Positions 16,747 to 26,379 of a stretch of 64,000 bases of DNA are shown piece by piece. Both the position numbers and the translations under genes were made by a program. The notes below the pieces were generated by a model. That model saw nothing but the letters and a program-made list of their open reading frames with translations. It ran no database searches and had not been told where the DNA came from. The DNA lies in NCBI RefSeq assembly GCF_029581275.1, contig NZ_CP120742.1, positions 3,456,001-3,520,000 of the forward strand, read 5' to 3'. Each line of letters opens with the position of its first letter. The stretch's first letter is position 1. The DNA is from Micromonospora sp. WMMD1155. GTDB taxonomy: Bacteria; Actinomycetota; Actinomycetes; Mycobacteriales; Micromonosporaceae.

Positions 16747-17139
16747 GTGGCCGACAACAAGCGGCACGGCGAGGACGCCGGCGACGATCGTCTGGATGAC
16801 GAGATCGTCGACGACGTGGCCGACGACGACGCCACCGGCGCGGACGAGCCGGTTTCCCGGGGCGGCACCGCCACGCGGTCGCGCGCACGGGCGGAGTCGG
16901 CGGACAGCCGACCGACCACCCGGTCGGAAACGGGTCGGGTGGGCGTGTTCGGCCGCATCGCGCGGTTCTTCCGCGAGGTCGTAGCCGAACTGCGTAAGGT
17001 CATCTGGCCGACCCGCAAGGAGTTGCTGACCTACACCGCCGTGGTGGTGACGTTCGTCGCGGTGATGCTGACGATCGTCGGTGTGTTGGACTACGGCTTC
17101 GCCAAGGTCGTGCTGTTTGTCTTCGGCAACTCGGACTGA
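16747..17139 (+). CDS. secE: Preprotein translocase subunit SecE
   Basis: Small essential subunit of the SecYEG channel, 130 aa. The C-terminal half carries the family core: the amphipathic FFREVVAELRKVIWPTRKEL (about 78-97), then a single membrane helix TYTAVVVTFVAVMLTIVGVLD. The first 65 residues are an acidic, disordered extension typical of actinobacteria. GTG at 16747 follows GGAGGG with good spacing. An open frame continues upstream to 16555 right after tRNA-Trp, but that part is not SecE-like. Confidence 0.93.
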   Translation: MADNKRHGEDAGDDRLDDEIVDDVADDDATGADEPVSRGGTATRSRARAESADSRPTTRSETGRVGVFGRIARFFREVVAELRKVIWPTRKELLTYTAVVVTFVAVMLTIVGVLDYGFAKVVLFVFGNSD

Positions 17140-17178
17140 CCGGCTGCCTCCAGCCGATAGTGACGGAAGTGAGCGAGC

Positions 17179-17901
17179 GTGCCTGAGTACGACGAGACCG
17201 CCGGACCGGTGGACGAGCAGTCCACGGTCGCGACGGCGGCTGGTGACGAGTCGGTTGAGGCCGCCAGCGAGCCGGAGTTCCCAACGACCGAGCCCGCACC
17301 GGACGAGGATTACGACGCGGTCGCCGAGCTGAGGCAGAAGCTGCGTTACGCGCCTGGCGACTGGTACGTGGTGCACTCGTACGCCGGCTACGAGAACAAG
17401 GTCAAGACCAACCTCGAGACCCGGATCACGAGCCTCGACATGGAGGACTTCATCTACCAGGTCGAGGTGCCGACCCGGGAAGAGGTCGAGGTCAAGAACG
17501 GCAAGCGTTCCCAGGTCCAGGCCAAGGTCTTCCCGGGTTACATCCTGGTCCGGATGGAGCTGACCGCCGAGTCCTACTCGTGTGTGCGCAACACCCCGGG
17601 TGTGACGGGCTTCGTCGGCGCGACCGACCGGGCCGACCGGCCCGCCCCGCTCTCCCTCGACGAGGTGTTGAAGTGGCTGGCACCGGCCGTCGAGACCGAG
17701 CAGAAGAAGGCGAAGCCGGAGGTCAAGGTCCTCGACTTCGAGGTGGGCGACTCCGTCACCGTCACCGACGGCGCCTTCGCGTCGCTGCCGGCCACGATCA
17801 GCGAGATCAACGCCGACCAGCAGAAGCTCAAGGTGCTGGTGTCGATCTTCGGTCGGGAGACCCCGGTGGAGCTCAACTTCAACCAGGTCGCCAAGATCTG
17901 A
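17179..17901 (+). CDS. nusG: Transcription termination/antitermination protein NusG
   Basis: 240 aa. After an acidic extension of about 55 residues, the NGN domain starts at [20 protein letters not shown], which binds RNA polymerase. The C-terminal KOW domain ([22 protein letters not shown], ending [11 protein letters not shown]) binds Rho or ribosomal S10. It lies 39 bases after secE with a GTG start and is probably co-transcribed with it. Length and layout match other actinobacterial NusG proteins. Confidence 0.96.
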   Translation: MPEYDETAGPVDEQSTVATAAGDESVEAASEPEFPTTEPAPDEDYDAVAELRQKLRYAPGDWYVVHSYAGYENKVKTNLETRITSLDMEDFIYQVEVPTREEVEVKNGKRSQVQAKVFPGYILVRMELTAESYSCVRNTPGVTGFVGATDRADRPAPLSLDEVLKWLAPAVETEQKKAKPEVKVLDFEVGDSVTVTDGAFASLPATISEINADQQKLKVLVSIFGRETPVELNFNQVAKI

Positions 17902-17990
17902 CTGGTCGTCGGCGGCGGGCCCGACCCGTCGCCGACGTCGGCGTAGCCCTCCCGCTCGACCTCGGCGGACGAGCGGGCTGCGGCCTGCGC

Positions 17991-17996
17991 TACTCT
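17991..17996 (+). promoter_or_regulatory. Candidate -10 element for rplKA
   Basis: TACTCT lies 91 bases before rplK in the nusG-rplK gap, identical to the -10 of other ribosomal promoters here. No good -35 is visible. Confidence 0.5.
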
Positions 17997-18087
17997 TGAA
18001 TGTCGCCGCTGTCGCACCGCGCTGACCGTGCGCGCTCCGAGGGCGGCGACAGCCGCATTTTCCCAGCTCCAAGCCCCAGGAAGTGAC

Positions 18088-18519
18088 ATGCCTCCGAAGA
18101 AGAAGCTCGTCAAGACGTTCACGCTTCAGCTGCCGGCGGGCCAGGCCACGCCGGCCCCGCCGGTCGGCCCCGCGCTCGGCCAGCACGGCGTGAACATCAT
18201 GGAGTTCTGCAAGTCCTACAACTCGCAGACCGAGTCCCAGCGGGGCGACATCGTCCCCGCCGAGATCAGCGTCTACGAGGACCGGTCCTTCACCTTCGTG
18301 CTGAAGACCCCGCCCGCCGCCCGGCTGCTGCTCAAGGCCGCCGGTGTGCAGAAGGGCTCGGGTGTTCCGCAGTCCGACAAGGTCGGCTCGGTCAGCCGCG
18401 GCCAGCTCCGTGAGATCGCCGAGAAGAAGATGGCCGACCTCAACGCCAACGACATCGAGCAGGCCGAGAAGATCATCGCCGGCACCGCCCGGTCGATGGG
18501 CATCACCGTCAACGACTGA
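18088..18519 (+). CDS. rplK: 50S ribosomal protein L11
   Basis: L11 (143 aa) forms the GTPase-associated centre with 23S rRNA and is the thiostrepton site. It begins [19 protein letters not shown], and the N-domain loop [20 protein letters not shown] carries the proline residues at their wild-type places. ATG at 18088 follows AGGAAG; the upstream in-frame extension lacks L11 similarity. It is followed by rplA after 78 bases. Confidence 0.97.
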   Translation: MPPKKKLVKTFTLQLPAGQATPAPPVGPALGQHGVNIMEFCKSYNSQTESQRGDIVPAEISVYEDRSFTFVLKTPPAARLLLKAAGVQKGSGVPQSDKVGSVSRGQLREIAEKKMADLNANDIEQAEKIIAGTARSMGITVND

Positions 18520-18597
18520 CGTCGGCCCAGGCCGTCGACCCGACCGTGGGAGGGCCCGCGCCGAGCGGCCCGCCAGAGACCACAGGAGTAATCAGCA

Positions 18598-19314
18598 ATG
18601 CAGCGCAGCAAGAGCTACCGCAAGGCCGCCGACGTCATCGACCGGTCGAAGCTCTACACCCCCGCCGAGGCCGTGAAGCTGGCCAAGGAGACCACCAACG
18701 TCAAGTTCGACGCCACGGTCGAGGTCGCCATGCGCCTCGGCGTCGACCCCCGCAAGGCGGACCAGATGGTCCGCGGCACGGTCAACCTGCCGCACGGCAC
18801 CGGTAAGACCGCCCGCGTGATCGTGTTCGCCGGTGGCGCGAAGGCCGAAGAGGCCGCCGCGGCGGGTGCCGACGAGGTGGGCACCGACGAGCTGGTCGCC
18901 CGGATCCAGGGTGGTTGGCTCGACTTCGACGCGGCGATCGCCACGCCGGACCAGATGGCCAAGATCGGCCGGATCGCGCGGATCCTGGGCCCGCGCGGTC
19001 TCATGCCGAACCCGAAGACCGGCACGGTGACCATGGACGTCACCAAGGCGGTGCAGGACATCAAGGGCGGCAAGATCACCTTCCGGGTGGACAAGCACTC
19101 CAACCTGCACCTGATCATCGGCAAGGCATCCTTCACGGAGAACCAGCTGGTGGACAACTACGCCGCGGTGCTCGACGAGGTCCTGCGGGCCAAGCCGTCC
19201 GCGGCCAAGGGCAAGTACCTCCGCAAGGTCATCCTCACCACCACGATGGGCCCGGGCGTCCCGGTCGACCCGAACCTGGTGAAGAACCTCCGTGAGGACT
19301 CGGCCGAGGCCTGA
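18598..19314 (+). CDS. rplA: 50S ribosomal protein L1
   Basis: L1 (238 aa) builds the mobile L1 stalk at the E site and is an autogenous repressor in many bacteria. The family signature [15 protein letters not shown] is present near residue 130. The ATG follows CAGGAG. A 16-bp perfect hairpin 16 bases after the stop ends the rplKA unit, so rplJL is not in the same transcript. Confidence 0.97.
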   Translation: MQRSKSYRKAADVIDRSKLYTPAEAVKLAKETTNVKFDATVEVAMRLGVDPRKADQMVRGTVNLPHGTGKTARVIVFAGGAKAEEAAAAGADEVGTDELVARIQGGWLDFDAAIATPDQMAKIGRIARILGPRGLMPNPKTGTVTMDVTKAVQDIKGGKITFRVDKHSNLHLIIGKASFTENQLVDNYAAVLDEVLRAKPSAAKGKYLRKVILTTTMGPGVPVDPNLVKNLREDSAEA

Positions 19315-19330
19315 GCCGACAGTTCGCTCC

Positions 19331-19366
19331 GCCGGGGCGCCGCCACGACTGTGGCGGCGCCCCGGC
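19331..19366 (+). terminator. Terminator after rplA
   Basis: A perfect 16-bp stem (19331-19346 with 19351-19366) and tetraloop GACT. It is one of the strongest hairpins in the window. Confidence 0.8.
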
Positions 19367-19394
19367 GCGTTCATGGTGTGGCAGGCTCGACGCC

Positions 19395-20279
19395 ATGCGG
19401 CTGGAGAACGTCTGGTTGCGGTACCACCGGCGGGGGCCGTGGGTGCTGCACGGTGTCGACGTGCGGATCGGTCCGGGCGAGGTCGCGGTCGTGCTGGGCC
19501 GCAACGGGGTGGGCAAGTCCACACTGCTCCAGGTCGCGGCCGGAGTGCTGCGGCCGGGCCGGGGCCGGGTCACCGATCGGCCCGCGCGGGTGGGCTGGGT
19601 GCCGGAGCGCTTTCCGGCCGACCAGCCGTTCACCGTGGCTCGCTACCTGACCGGGATGGCTCGGGTGGCCGGGCTGGGCAGGGCGGCGGCCGACGAGGCG
19701 GTGGCCTCGTGGACCGACCGGCTCGGGCTCTCCGCCTTCCGCTCGGTCCGGCTGCCGGAGCTGTCCAAGGGCACCGCGCAGAAGGTGGGCCTGGCCCAGG
19801 CGATGCTGCGCCCTCCGGGGTTGCTGGTGCTCGACGAACCGTGGGAGGGGCTGGACGCCGCCACCCGCGAGCTGGTGCCCGAGCTGATCGACGAGGTGCT
19901 CGCCGCCGGGGGGTCCGTCCTGGTCAGCGACCACCGGGGGGAGACCGTCCGATTGCCGGCCGCGCGCCGCTGGCTGGTGGCCGACGGTTCGCTGACCGAG
20001 GAGAAGTCCGCCGCGGACGAGACGCTCGCGGTGGTCGAGGTCGCGGTTCCGGCCGCGCGGGCCGCCGGCACCGTCGCCCGGTTGCGCGCCGAGGGGCATC
20101 ACATTCTGCGGGTACGCGTCGACGCCCCCACCGCCGCAGCTCCGGCGCGACCGGGCGAGCCGTCGCCGGAGGCCGGTGCCGCCCGACCCGGCGAGCCGCC
20201 GTCCTCGGTGGTCGGGGAACCGGCAGCGGGGCAACCCGCCGACGCGGTGGTCGAGCCGGCGGCGGGGGAGGCCCGGTGA
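19395..20279 (+). CDS. ABC transporter ATP-binding protein
   Basis: 294-aa cytoplasmic ATPase. Walker A is GRNGVGKSTLL (about 36-46), the signature is the variant LSKGTAQKVGLAQAML instead of LSGGQ, and Walker B is LLVLDEPWEGLDA, followed by SDHRG as H-loop region. The last 60 residues are a Pro/Ala/Glu-rich tail with repeated ARPGEP, unusual for an ABC ATPase. CAGGCT sits 7 bases before the ATG with no Shine-Dalgarno. The stop overlaps the permease start (GTGA). The substrate is unknown. Confidence 0.88.
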   Translation: MRLENVWLRYHRRGPWVLHGVDVRIGPGEVAVVLGRNGVGKSTLLQVAAGVLRPGRGRVTDRPARVGWVPERFPADQPFTVARYLTGMARVAGLGRAAADEAVASWTDRLGLSAFRSVRLPELSKGTAQKVGLAQAMLRPPGLLVLDEPWEGLDAATRELVPELIDEVLAAGGSVLVSDHRGETVRLPAARRWLVADGSLTEEKSAADETLAVVEVAVPAARAAGTVARLRAEGHHILRVRVDAPTAAAPARPGEPSPEAGAARPGEPPSSVVGEPAAGQPADAVVEPAAGEAR

Positions 20280-20965
20280 ACGCCCTGATCCGGATGCGGC
20301 TGGCGGGTTTCCTGCGGACCGGCCGCGCGGTCGCGCCGCTGCTCGCCGGCCTCGTGACGCTCGGCCTCCTCTACGGCGGCGGTCGTGCCCAGCCGGCGGA
20401 GGCGTACGGCGTCTCGGCAGTGGTCCTCTTCCCGGTCATCGCCTGGCAGACCAAGATCCTCCTGGACGTGGAGCCGGACGTGCAGCGCCGGCTGGCACAG
20501 GTGGCGGTCGGGGTGGCCCGGGAGCGGTCGGCGGGTCTCCTCGCCGCCGGTGTGGCAGCGCTGGTGACGGTGGGCGTCGGGCTGCTGTTCCCCTGGTTGG
20601 TCGGTGGGGTTTCCGGCCCGGTCGAGCCGGGGGACCGGTCGATCCCGGTCGGGCTCGCGCTGGGGCTGTGGGCGCACCTGGTGGCCGTACCCGCTGCGGT
20701 CGCCCTCGGCGCGCTGGCCAGCCGGGCGTCGGTGGGCGGGGCCGGGTACGGCGTCGCGGTGCTGGCCCTCGGCGGCGTCGGCGCGGTGGTGCTGGGCCTG
20801 AGCGGCTCGGTGGTTCCCTGGCTGGCACCGCCGATCATGGCCGCCGCCCGCGCCACCGGAGGGGGCGCCGCCGCGCTCACCCTGGTCGGGCTGAGCATGT
20901 GGGCGGTGGCCTGGAGCGCCGTGGTCGTCGGCGGCTATCTGTGGCGGCGGCGGGCCCGGGGCTGA
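20276..20965 (+). CDS. ABC transporter permease (integral membrane)
   Basis: 229 aa with about six hydrophobic helices and little other similarity that I recognise. The GTG overlaps the stop of the ATPase gene by 4 bases, so it is the membrane partner of that ATPase. The hydrophilic loop QTKILLDVEPDVQRRLAQVAVG (about 60-81) is probably the coupling region. The pair resembles ABC-2-like exporters. It sits between rplA and rplJ, a place where actinobacteria often carry unrelated inserts. Confidence 0.75.
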   Translation: MNALIRMRLAGFLRTGRAVAPLLAGLVTLGLLYGGGRAQPAEAYGVSAVVLFPVIAWQTKILLDVEPDVQRRLAQVAVGVARERSAGLLAAGVAALVTVGVGLLFPWLVGGVSGPVEPGDRSIPVGLALGLWAHLVAVPAAVALGALASRASVGGAGYGVAVLALGGVGAVVLGLSGSVVPWLAPPIMAAARATGGGAAALTLVGLSMWAVAWSAVVVGGYLWRRRARG

Positions 20966-20966
20966 C

Positions 20967-20986
20967 CACCGACGTCGGCGTCGGTG
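20967..20986 (+). terminator. Hairpin after the ABC exporter
   Basis: CACCGACG, loop TCGG, CGTCGGTG, starting 1 base after the permease stop. Confidence 0.55.
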
Positions 20987-21007
20987 ACGTGGCTCACCAG
21001 GCGCGAT

Positions 21008-21036
21008 TTGGTGCTGGTGGCCCGGGCGCGTACTCT
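21008..21036 (+). promoter_or_regulatory. Promoter for rplJL
   Basis: TTGGTG (21008-21013), a 17-base spacer and TACTCT (21031-21036). It gives an mRNA leader of about 265 bases ahead of rplJ. Confidence 0.7.
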
Positions 21037-21235
21037 TCAAACGTCATCCGTGTTCTCATGGATGGCGAACCACCCAGAGACCGCTGGTCACCGTGCTTCG
21101 GCACGGTCGAAGGTCCCGCGACAACGGGCGACCCGCGCAGGGCGGCAAGCGTAACTCGGCAGTGAGCATGGTCCGCCGACCGTGACGATCCGCCGGCCCT
21201 CGCCCCGTGCGCCCTGCGCCGGGGCTTTTTCGTTG
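21037..21235 (+). promoter_or_regulatory. rplJ leader RNA (probable L10 autoregulation site)
   Basis: A long untranslated leader before rplJ with several possible stems. It contains GTGCTTCGGCAC and a later segment AAGCGTAACTCGGCAGTGAG, and it ends in a terminator-like hairpin with a T-run at 21202-21230. L10 leaders that bind L10(L12)4 are known across bacteria at this place. Assignment is by position and layout; I could not test the covariance model. Confidence 0.6.
21202..21230 (+). terminator. Attenuator-like terminator in the rplJ leader
   Basis: Outer stem GCCCCG/CGGGGC with an inner GCGC/GCGC stem and loop CCT, followed directly by TTTTT at 21226-21230. This is one of very few hairpins here with a T-run. 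It lies 78 bases before the rplJ ATG. Confidence 0.75.
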
Positions 21236-21307
21236 TCGCGCTGCCTCCGCTCCCGTTCCGGCTTCGGCCGTGACGGGGCCAGCCTCGAGTAACGAGAGAG
21301 GAGGGAC

Positions 21308-21853
21308 ATGGCGGACAAGCCGATCCGGGCCGACAAGGCCACGGCCGTCGCTGAGCTGACCGAGAGCTTCCGCAGCTCGGGCGCCACCGTGCTGACCGAG
21401 TACCGCGGTCTGACGGTTTCCCAGCTCACCCAGCTTCGGCGCTCGCTCGGCGCCGACACCAGCTACATGGTCGCGAAGAACACGCTGGCCAAGCGTGCTG
21501 CGACGGACGCGGGCATCACCGGCCTCGACGAGCTGTTCACCGGTCCTACCGCGCTGACTTTCGTTTCGGGCGACGTCGTCGAGGCGGCGAAGGGGCTTCG
21601 CGACTTCGCGAAGGCCAACCCGAAGCTCGTCATCAAGGGCGGTGTCTTCGAGGGCAAGGCCATTTCCGCGGCCGAGGTCACGAAGCTCGCCGACCTGGAG
21701 TCCCGCGAGGTGCTGCTGGCCAAGCTGGCCGGCGCGATGAAGGGCAACCTGAGCAAGGCCGCGGCCCTGTTCCAGGCCCCGCTGTCGAAGACCGCCCGTC
21801 TGGCGGCTGCACTGCAGGACAAGCGCGAGAAGGAGGGCGCCGAGGCGGCCTGA
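21308..21853 (+). CDS. rplJ: 50S ribosomal protein L10
   Basis: L10 (181 aa) anchors L7/L12 dimers on the L11 stalk base. It has the N-terminal rRNA-binding domain ([20 protein letters not shown]) and a C-terminal helix that binds L12. ATG follows GAGAGGAGGGAC. It probably represses its own leader. rplL follows 55 bases later, giving the stoichiometric rplJL pair. Confidence 0.97.
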   Translation: MADKPIRADKATAVAELTESFRSSGATVLTEYRGLTVSQLTQLRRSLGADTSYMVAKNTLAKRAATDAGITGLDELFTGPTALTFVSGDVVEAAKGLRDFAKANPKLVIKGGVFEGKAISAAEVTKLADLESREVLLAKLAGAMKGNLSKAAALFQAPLSKTARLAAALQDKREKEGAEAA

Positions 21854-21908
21854 GGGCTTCCACGGCGCACCAGTTCTTACTTATCAGCATTAGGAAAGGA
21901 CGCCAGAC

Positions 21909-22298
21909 ATGGCGAAGCTCAGCACCGACGAGCTGCTCGACGCGTTCAAGGAGATGACGCTGATCGAGCTCTCTGAGTTCGTGAAGCAGTTCGAGACCAC
22001 CTTCGAGGTCACCGCTGCCGCTCCGGTCGCGGTTGCCGCGGCCGGCGGTGCCACCGGTGGCGCTGCTGCCCCGGCCGAGGAGGAGAAGGACGAGTTCGAC
22101 GTCATCCTCGACGCCGACGGTGGCAAGAAGATCCAGGTCATCAAGGTCGTGCGTGAGCTGACCGGCCTGGGCCTCAAGGAGGCCAAGGACGCGGTCGAGT
22201 CCGCGCCGAAGGCCATCCTGGAGAAGGTCAACAAGGAGACCGCCGAGAAGGCGAAGGCCAAGCTCGAGGGTGAGGGCGCCAAGGTCACCCTCAAGTGA
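21909..22298 (+). CDS. rplL: 50S ribosomal protein L7/L12
   Basis: 129-aa stalk protein that recruits translational GTPases. Three parts are visible: the N-terminal dimer and L10-binding domain (1-35), an Ala/Gly hinge (about 38-60), and the C-terminal domain with [23 protein letters not shown]. The ATG follows AGGAAAGGA. A long hairpin terminator follows. Confidence 0.97.
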   Translation: MAKLSTDELLDAFKEMTLIELSEFVKQFETTFEVTAAAPVAVAAAGGATGGAAAPAEEEKDEFDVILDADGGKKIQVIKVVRELTGLGLKEAKDAVESAPKAILEKVNKETAEKAKAKLEGEGAKVTLK

Positions 22299-22350
22299 CC
22301 TGAGCTCCACCTGCGCGTACCCGGCTCGTGAGCCGGGACACGAATCGCGT

Positions 22351-22391
22351 CACGGCGGGCGGTGATCCGACACGGATCGCCGCCCGCCGTG
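22351..22391 (+). terminator. Terminator after rplL
   Basis: 18-bp stem with one G-U pair (22351-22368 with 22374-22391) and loop GACAC. It separates rplJL from rpoBC, which has its own promoter. Confidence 0.8.
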
Positions 22392-22711
22392 TTGGTGGAT
22401 GCGGCGCGGACCGGCCCTGAGCTGGGCTCCGACGACCGGCGTGCGGGACCCCGAGGAGCGCGGCGGGTCGCCCGCCAGCAGGAAAGAAGTGACGACCCGG
22501 ATACCGGCCCTTGACGCGGCCCCGGGCTGCCAGGCACGCTGACACCAGCAAGACACCGCGCTTGCGACGGCCACGATGTGGGTATGACAGCGACGGCACC
22601 ATCGGTCGCGGTCACCCGAGCGGCCCAGTGGGGAGTTGCGTTCTGAGCGGCCCGGCAGACCCCGGTTGAGGGGGGCCGAGGCGCGTTCCGCAAACGACCT
22701 GCGGGGTGGGC
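22392..22711. other. Gene-free stretch between the rplL terminator and the rpoB promoter
   Basis: No credible gene seen. A 20-codon ATG frame at about 22584-22646 has no clear Shine-Dalgarno, and minus-strand frames across it read through rplL as shadows. No additional strong hairpin was noticed. Confidence 0.4.
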
Positions 22712-22740
22712 TGGACAGCGGTTAGCCTCTCGGCTACACT
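22712..22740 (+). promoter_or_regulatory. rpoBC promoter
   Basis: TGGACA (22712-22717), a 17-base spacer and TACACT (22735-22740). It is close to consensus for the principal sigma factor and leaves a leader of about 120 bases. A TTGACC at 22764 has no well-spaced -10 partner of similar quality. Confidence 0.75.
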
Positions 22741-22867
22741 GCTAGTTTGCGCTGCCTTCCGACTTGACCCCTGCTCGGAAATGTCCGTTTACGGATAATT
22801 CTGGTGGGGTCATTGGAGTGCACGCGTACCAGCCGTTCTGCAGCACCGGTCCTCGGAAGGACGCATC

Positions 22868-25800
22868 TTGGCAGCTTCCCGCCCTGCGAAGACCAGTCGT
22901 ACGTCGAGCGCATTCGCTCCCCGCCGAGTTTCATTCGGCAGGATCACCGAACACCTCGAGGTCCCCAACCTCCTTGCCATCCAGAACGAGTCCTTCGACT
23001 GGCTCGTCGGCAACGAGGCTTGGCAGGGCCGGTCGGCGGACGACCCGCACGCACGCTCGGGTCTCGCGGAGATCCTTGAAGAGATCAGTCCCATTGAGGA
23101 CTTCTCCGGCACCATGTCACTCTCCTTCTCGGCGCCGCGCTTCGACGAGGTCAAGGCCTCGATCGAGGAGTGCAAGGAGAAGGACCTGACCTACTGCGCT
23201 CCGCTCTTCGTGACCGCGGAGTTCACCAACAACACCACTGGCGAGATCAAGAGCCAGACGGTGTTCATGGGTGACTTCCCGATGATGACGCCCAAGGGCA
23301 CCTTCGTCATCAACGGCACCGAGCGCGTCGTGGTCAGCCAGCTCGTCCGGTCCCCGGGCGTCTACTTCGACAAGCAGCCGGACAAGACCTCCGACCGCGA
23401 CCTCTCCAGCGTCAAGGTCATCCCGAGTCGGGGTGCCTGGCTGGAGTTCGACATCGACAAGCGCGACACGGTCGGCGTACGCATCGACCGCAAGCGTCGG
23501 CAGGCCGTCACGGTCCTGCTCAAGGCCATCGGATGGTCGGCCGAGCGGATCCGTGAGCGGTTCGGCTGGTCCGAGCTGATGATGACCACGCTCGAGAAGG
23601 ACCACATCGCCGGCGCCGACGAGGCGCTGCTCGACATCTACCGCAAGCTGCGCCCTGGCGAGCCGCCGACGCGCGAGAACGCCCAGACCCTGCTCGACAA
23701 CCTCTTCTTCAACCCGAAGAGGTACGACGTCGCCAAGGTCGGGCGCTACAAGTTCAACAAGAAGCTCGAAGTCGACGTGCCGATCACCACGGGCACGCTG
23801 ACCGAGGACGACATCGTCGCCACCGTGGAATACCTCTGCCGGCTGCACGCCGGTGAGGAGGGCTACGAGGCCGACGACATCGACCACTTCGGCAACCGTC
23901 GTCTGCGCACCGTGGGCGAGCTGATCCAGAACCAGGTTCGGGTCGGCCTGTCCCGCATGGAGCGGGTCGTCCGCGAGCGGATGACCACGCAGGACGTCGA
24001 GGCGATCACCCCGCAGACCCTGATCAACATCCGCCCGGTGGTGGCGGCGATCAAGGAGTTCTTCGGGACGTCGCAGCTGTCCCAGTTCATGGACCAGACC
24101 AACCCGCTGGCGGGCCTGACCCACCGGCGGCGGCTGAGCGCGCTCGGCCCGGGTGGTCTGTCCCGGGAGCGGGCCGGCTTCGAGGTCCGCGACGTGCACC
24201 CGTCCCACTACGGCCGGATGTGCCCGATCGAGACGCCGGAAGGCCCGAACATCGGTCTGATCGGCGCGCTGTCCACCTTCGCCCGGGTCAACCCGTTCGG
24301 CTTCATCGAGACGCCGTACCGGAAGGTCGTCGAGGGTCGGGTCACCGACCAGATCGACTACCTGACCGCGGACGAGGAGGACCGTTTCGTCAAGGCCCAG
24401 GCCAACGCGCCGCTGCGGGCTGACGGGACGTTCGCCGAGGACCGGGTCCTCGTCCGTCGTAAGGGCGGCGAGACCGAGGACGTGGCGCCGGGCGCCGTGG
24501 ACTACATGGACGTCTCGCCGCGGCAGATGACCTCGGTCGCGACCGCCATGATCCCGTTCCTCGAGCACGACGACGCCAACCGGGCACTGATGGGCGCGAA
24601 CATGCAGCGCCAGGCGGTGCCGCTGGTCAAGGCCGAGGCGCCGCTGGTGGGCACGGGCATGGAGTACCGGGCCGCTGTCGACGCCGGCGACGTGGTCGTC
24701 GCCGAGGTCGGCGGTGTGATCGAGGATCTCTGCGCCGACTACGTCACCATCCACCAGGACGACGGCCACCGCCGGACGTACCTGCTGCACAAGTTCCGCC
24801 GCTCCAACGCCGGCTCCTGCGTCAACCAGAAGCCGGTGGTCTTCGAGGGCGACCGCGTCGAGGCCGGTCAGGTCATCGCCGACGGGCCGTGCACCGACGA
24901 GGGCGAGATGGCACTCGGGCGCAACCTGCTCGTGGCCTTCATGACCTGGGAGGGGCACAACTACGAGGACGCGATCATCCTGTCGCAGCGCCTCGTGCAG
25001 CAGGACGTGCTCACCTCGATCCACATCGAGGAGCACGAGGTCGACGCTCGGGACACCAAGCTCGGCCCGGAGGAGATCACCCGCGACATCCCGAACGTCA
25101 GCGAGGAGATGCTCGCCGACCTCGACGAGCGCGGCATCATCCGGATCGGTGCCGAGGTCGTCCCCGGTGACATCCTGGTCGGCAAGGTCACGCCCAAGGG
25201 TGAGACCGAGCTGACCCCGGAGGAGCGGCTGCTCCGCGCGATCTTCGGTGAGAAGGCGCGCGAGGTCCGCGACACCTCGCTGAAGGTGCCGCACGGCGAG
25301 ACCGGCACGGTCATCGGTGTGCGTACCTTCTCCCGCGAGGACGGCGACGAGCTGCCGCCGGGTGTCAACGAGCTGGTGCGGGTCTACGTCGCCCAGAAGC
25401 GCAAGATCCAGGACGGCGACAAGCTCGCCGGCCGGCACGGCAACAAGGGCGTCATCTCGAAGATCCTGCCGATCGAGGACATGCCGTTCCTGGAGGACGG
25501 CACCCCGGTCGACATCGTGCTCAACCCGCTGGGTGTGCCGAGCCGGATGAACATCGGCCAGGTGCTGGAGACCCACCTCGGTTGGGTCGCCAAGACCGGT
25601 TGGAAGGTCGAGGGCGACGACACCGAGTGGAAGCGGCAGTTGCGCTCGATCGACGCGCACGAGTCCGAGGGGGACACGAACGTGGCCACCCCGGTCTTCG
25701 ACGGTGCCCGCGAGGCCGAGATCTCCGGCCTGCTGGCGTCCACGCTGCCCAACCGTGACGGCAACCAGCTGATCGGTTCCAGCGGCAAGGCGCAGCTGTT

Positions 25801-26299
25801 CGACGGTCGTTCCGGTGAGCCACTGCCGGACCCGATCGCGGTCGGCTACATCTACATCCTGAAGCTCAACCACCTGGTCGACGACAAGATCCACGCTCGG
25901 TCGACCGGCCCGTACTCGATGATCACGCAGCAGCCGCTGGGTGGTAAGGCGCAGTTCGGTGGTCAGCGTTTCGGTGAGATGGAGTGCTGGGCGATGCAGG
26001 CGTACGGCGCCGCGTACGCCCTGCAGGAGCTGCTCACGATCAAGTCCGACGACGTGCTCGGCCGGGTGAAGGTCTACGAGGCCATCGTCAAGGGCGAGAA
26101 CATCCCGGAGCCGGGCATCCCGGAGTCGTTCAAGGTGCTGCTCAAGGAGCTGCAGTCGCTGTGCCTCAACGTCGAGGTGCTCTCCAGCGACGGTGTGGCC
26201 CTGGAGATGCGCGAGACCGACGACGAGGTGTTCCGGGCCGCTGAGGAGCTGGGCATCGACCTGTCCCGGCGCGAGCCGAGCTCGGTCGAAGAGGTCTGA
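22868..26299 (+). CDS. rpoB: DNA-directed RNA polymerase subunit beta
   Basis: 1143-aa catalytic subunit of RNA polymerase. The TTG start ([10 protein letters not shown]) follows GGAAGGA, as in streptomycetes. The rifampicin region is wild-type: QLSQFMDQ with D409, THRRRLSAL with H419 and S424 (Escherichia coli D516, H526, S531), so a rifampicin-sensitive enzyme is expected. The C-terminal [20 protein letters not shown] is intact. It is followed by rpoC after 80 bases that contain a 13-bp hairpin. Confidence 0.98.
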   Translation: MAASRPAKTSRTSSAFAPRRVSFGRITEHLEVPNLLAIQNESFDWLVGNEAWQGRSADDPHARSGLAEILEEISPIEDFSGTMSLSFSAPRFDEVKASIEECKEKDLTYCAPLFVTAEFTNNTTGEIKSQTVFMGDFPMMTPKGTFVINGTERVVVSQLVRSPGVYFDKQPDKTSDRDLSSVKVIPSRGAWLEFDIDKRDTVGVRIDRKRRQAVTVLLKAIGWSAERIRERFGWSELMMTTLEKDHIAGADEALLDIYRKLRPGEPPTRENAQTLLDNLFFNPKRYDVAKVGRYKFNKKLEVDVPITTGTLTEDDIVATVEYLCRLHAGEEGYEADDIDHFGNRRLRTVGELIQNQVRVGLSRMERVVRERMTTQDVEAITPQTLINIRPVVAAIKEFFGTSQLSQFMDQTNPLAGLTHRRRLSALGPGGLSRERAGFEVRDVHPSHYGRMCPIETPEGPNIGLIGALSTFARVNPFGFIETPYRKVVEGRVTDQIDYLTADEEDRFVKAQANAPLRADGTFAEDRVLVRRKGGETEDVAPGAVDYMDVSPRQMTSVATAMIPFLEHDDANRALMGANMQRQAVPLVKAEAPLVGTGMEYRAAVDAGDVVVAEVGGVIEDLCADYVTIHQDDGHRRTYLLHKFRRSNAGSCVNQKPVVFEGDRVEAGQVIADGPCTDEGEMALGRNLLVAFMTWEGHNYEDAIILSQRLVQQDVLTSIHIEEHEVDARDTKLGPEEITRDIPNVSEEMLADLDERGIIRIGAEVVPGDILVGKVTPKGETELTPEERLLRAIFGEKAREVRDTSLKVPHGETGTVIGVRTFSREDGDELPPGVNELVRVYVAQKRKIQDGDKLAGRHGNKGVISKILPIEDMPFLEDGTPVDIVLNPLGVPSRMNIGQVLETHLGWVAKTGWKVEGDDTEWKRQLRSIDAHESEGDTNVATPVFDGAREAEISGLLASTLPNRDGNQLIGSSGKAQLFDGRSGEPLPDPIAVGYIYILKLNHLVDDKIHARSTGPYSMITQQPLGGKAQFGGQRFGEMECWAMQAYGAAYALQELLTIKSDDVLGRVKVYEAIVKGENIPEPGIPESFKVLLKELQSLCLNVEVLSSDGVALEMRETDDEVFRAAEELGIDLSRREPSSVEEV

Positions 26300-26306
26300 G
26301 GTGAGC

Positions 26307-26336
26307 GGTCGGGGGCCGGTCTGCCGGCCCCCGACC
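26307..26336 (+). terminator. Hairpin between rpoB and rpoC
   Basis: Perfect 13-bp stem GGTCGGGGGCCGG/CCGGCCCCCGACC with loop TCTG, 8 bases after the rpoB stop. As no separate rpoC promoter is obvious, it may be a partial terminator, a processing site or an mRNA stabiliser. Confidence 0.7.
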
Positions 26337-26379
26337 TCGCCCGAGAATTAGCAGTACAGACGACGACATAGGGGACATA

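Noticed and set aside
22584..22646. 20-codon ATG frame between rplL and rpoB
   Set aside because: No good ribosome site and no distinctive composition. Such frames are expected by chance.
22764..22799. TTGACC as -35 of a second rpoB promoter with GATAAT
   Set aside because: The spacing is 24 bases, too long. TTTACG at 18 bases is a weak -10.
24062..24145. Rifampicin-resistance substitution in rpoB
   Set aside because: Residues matching Escherichia coli D516, H526 and S531 are all wild-type.
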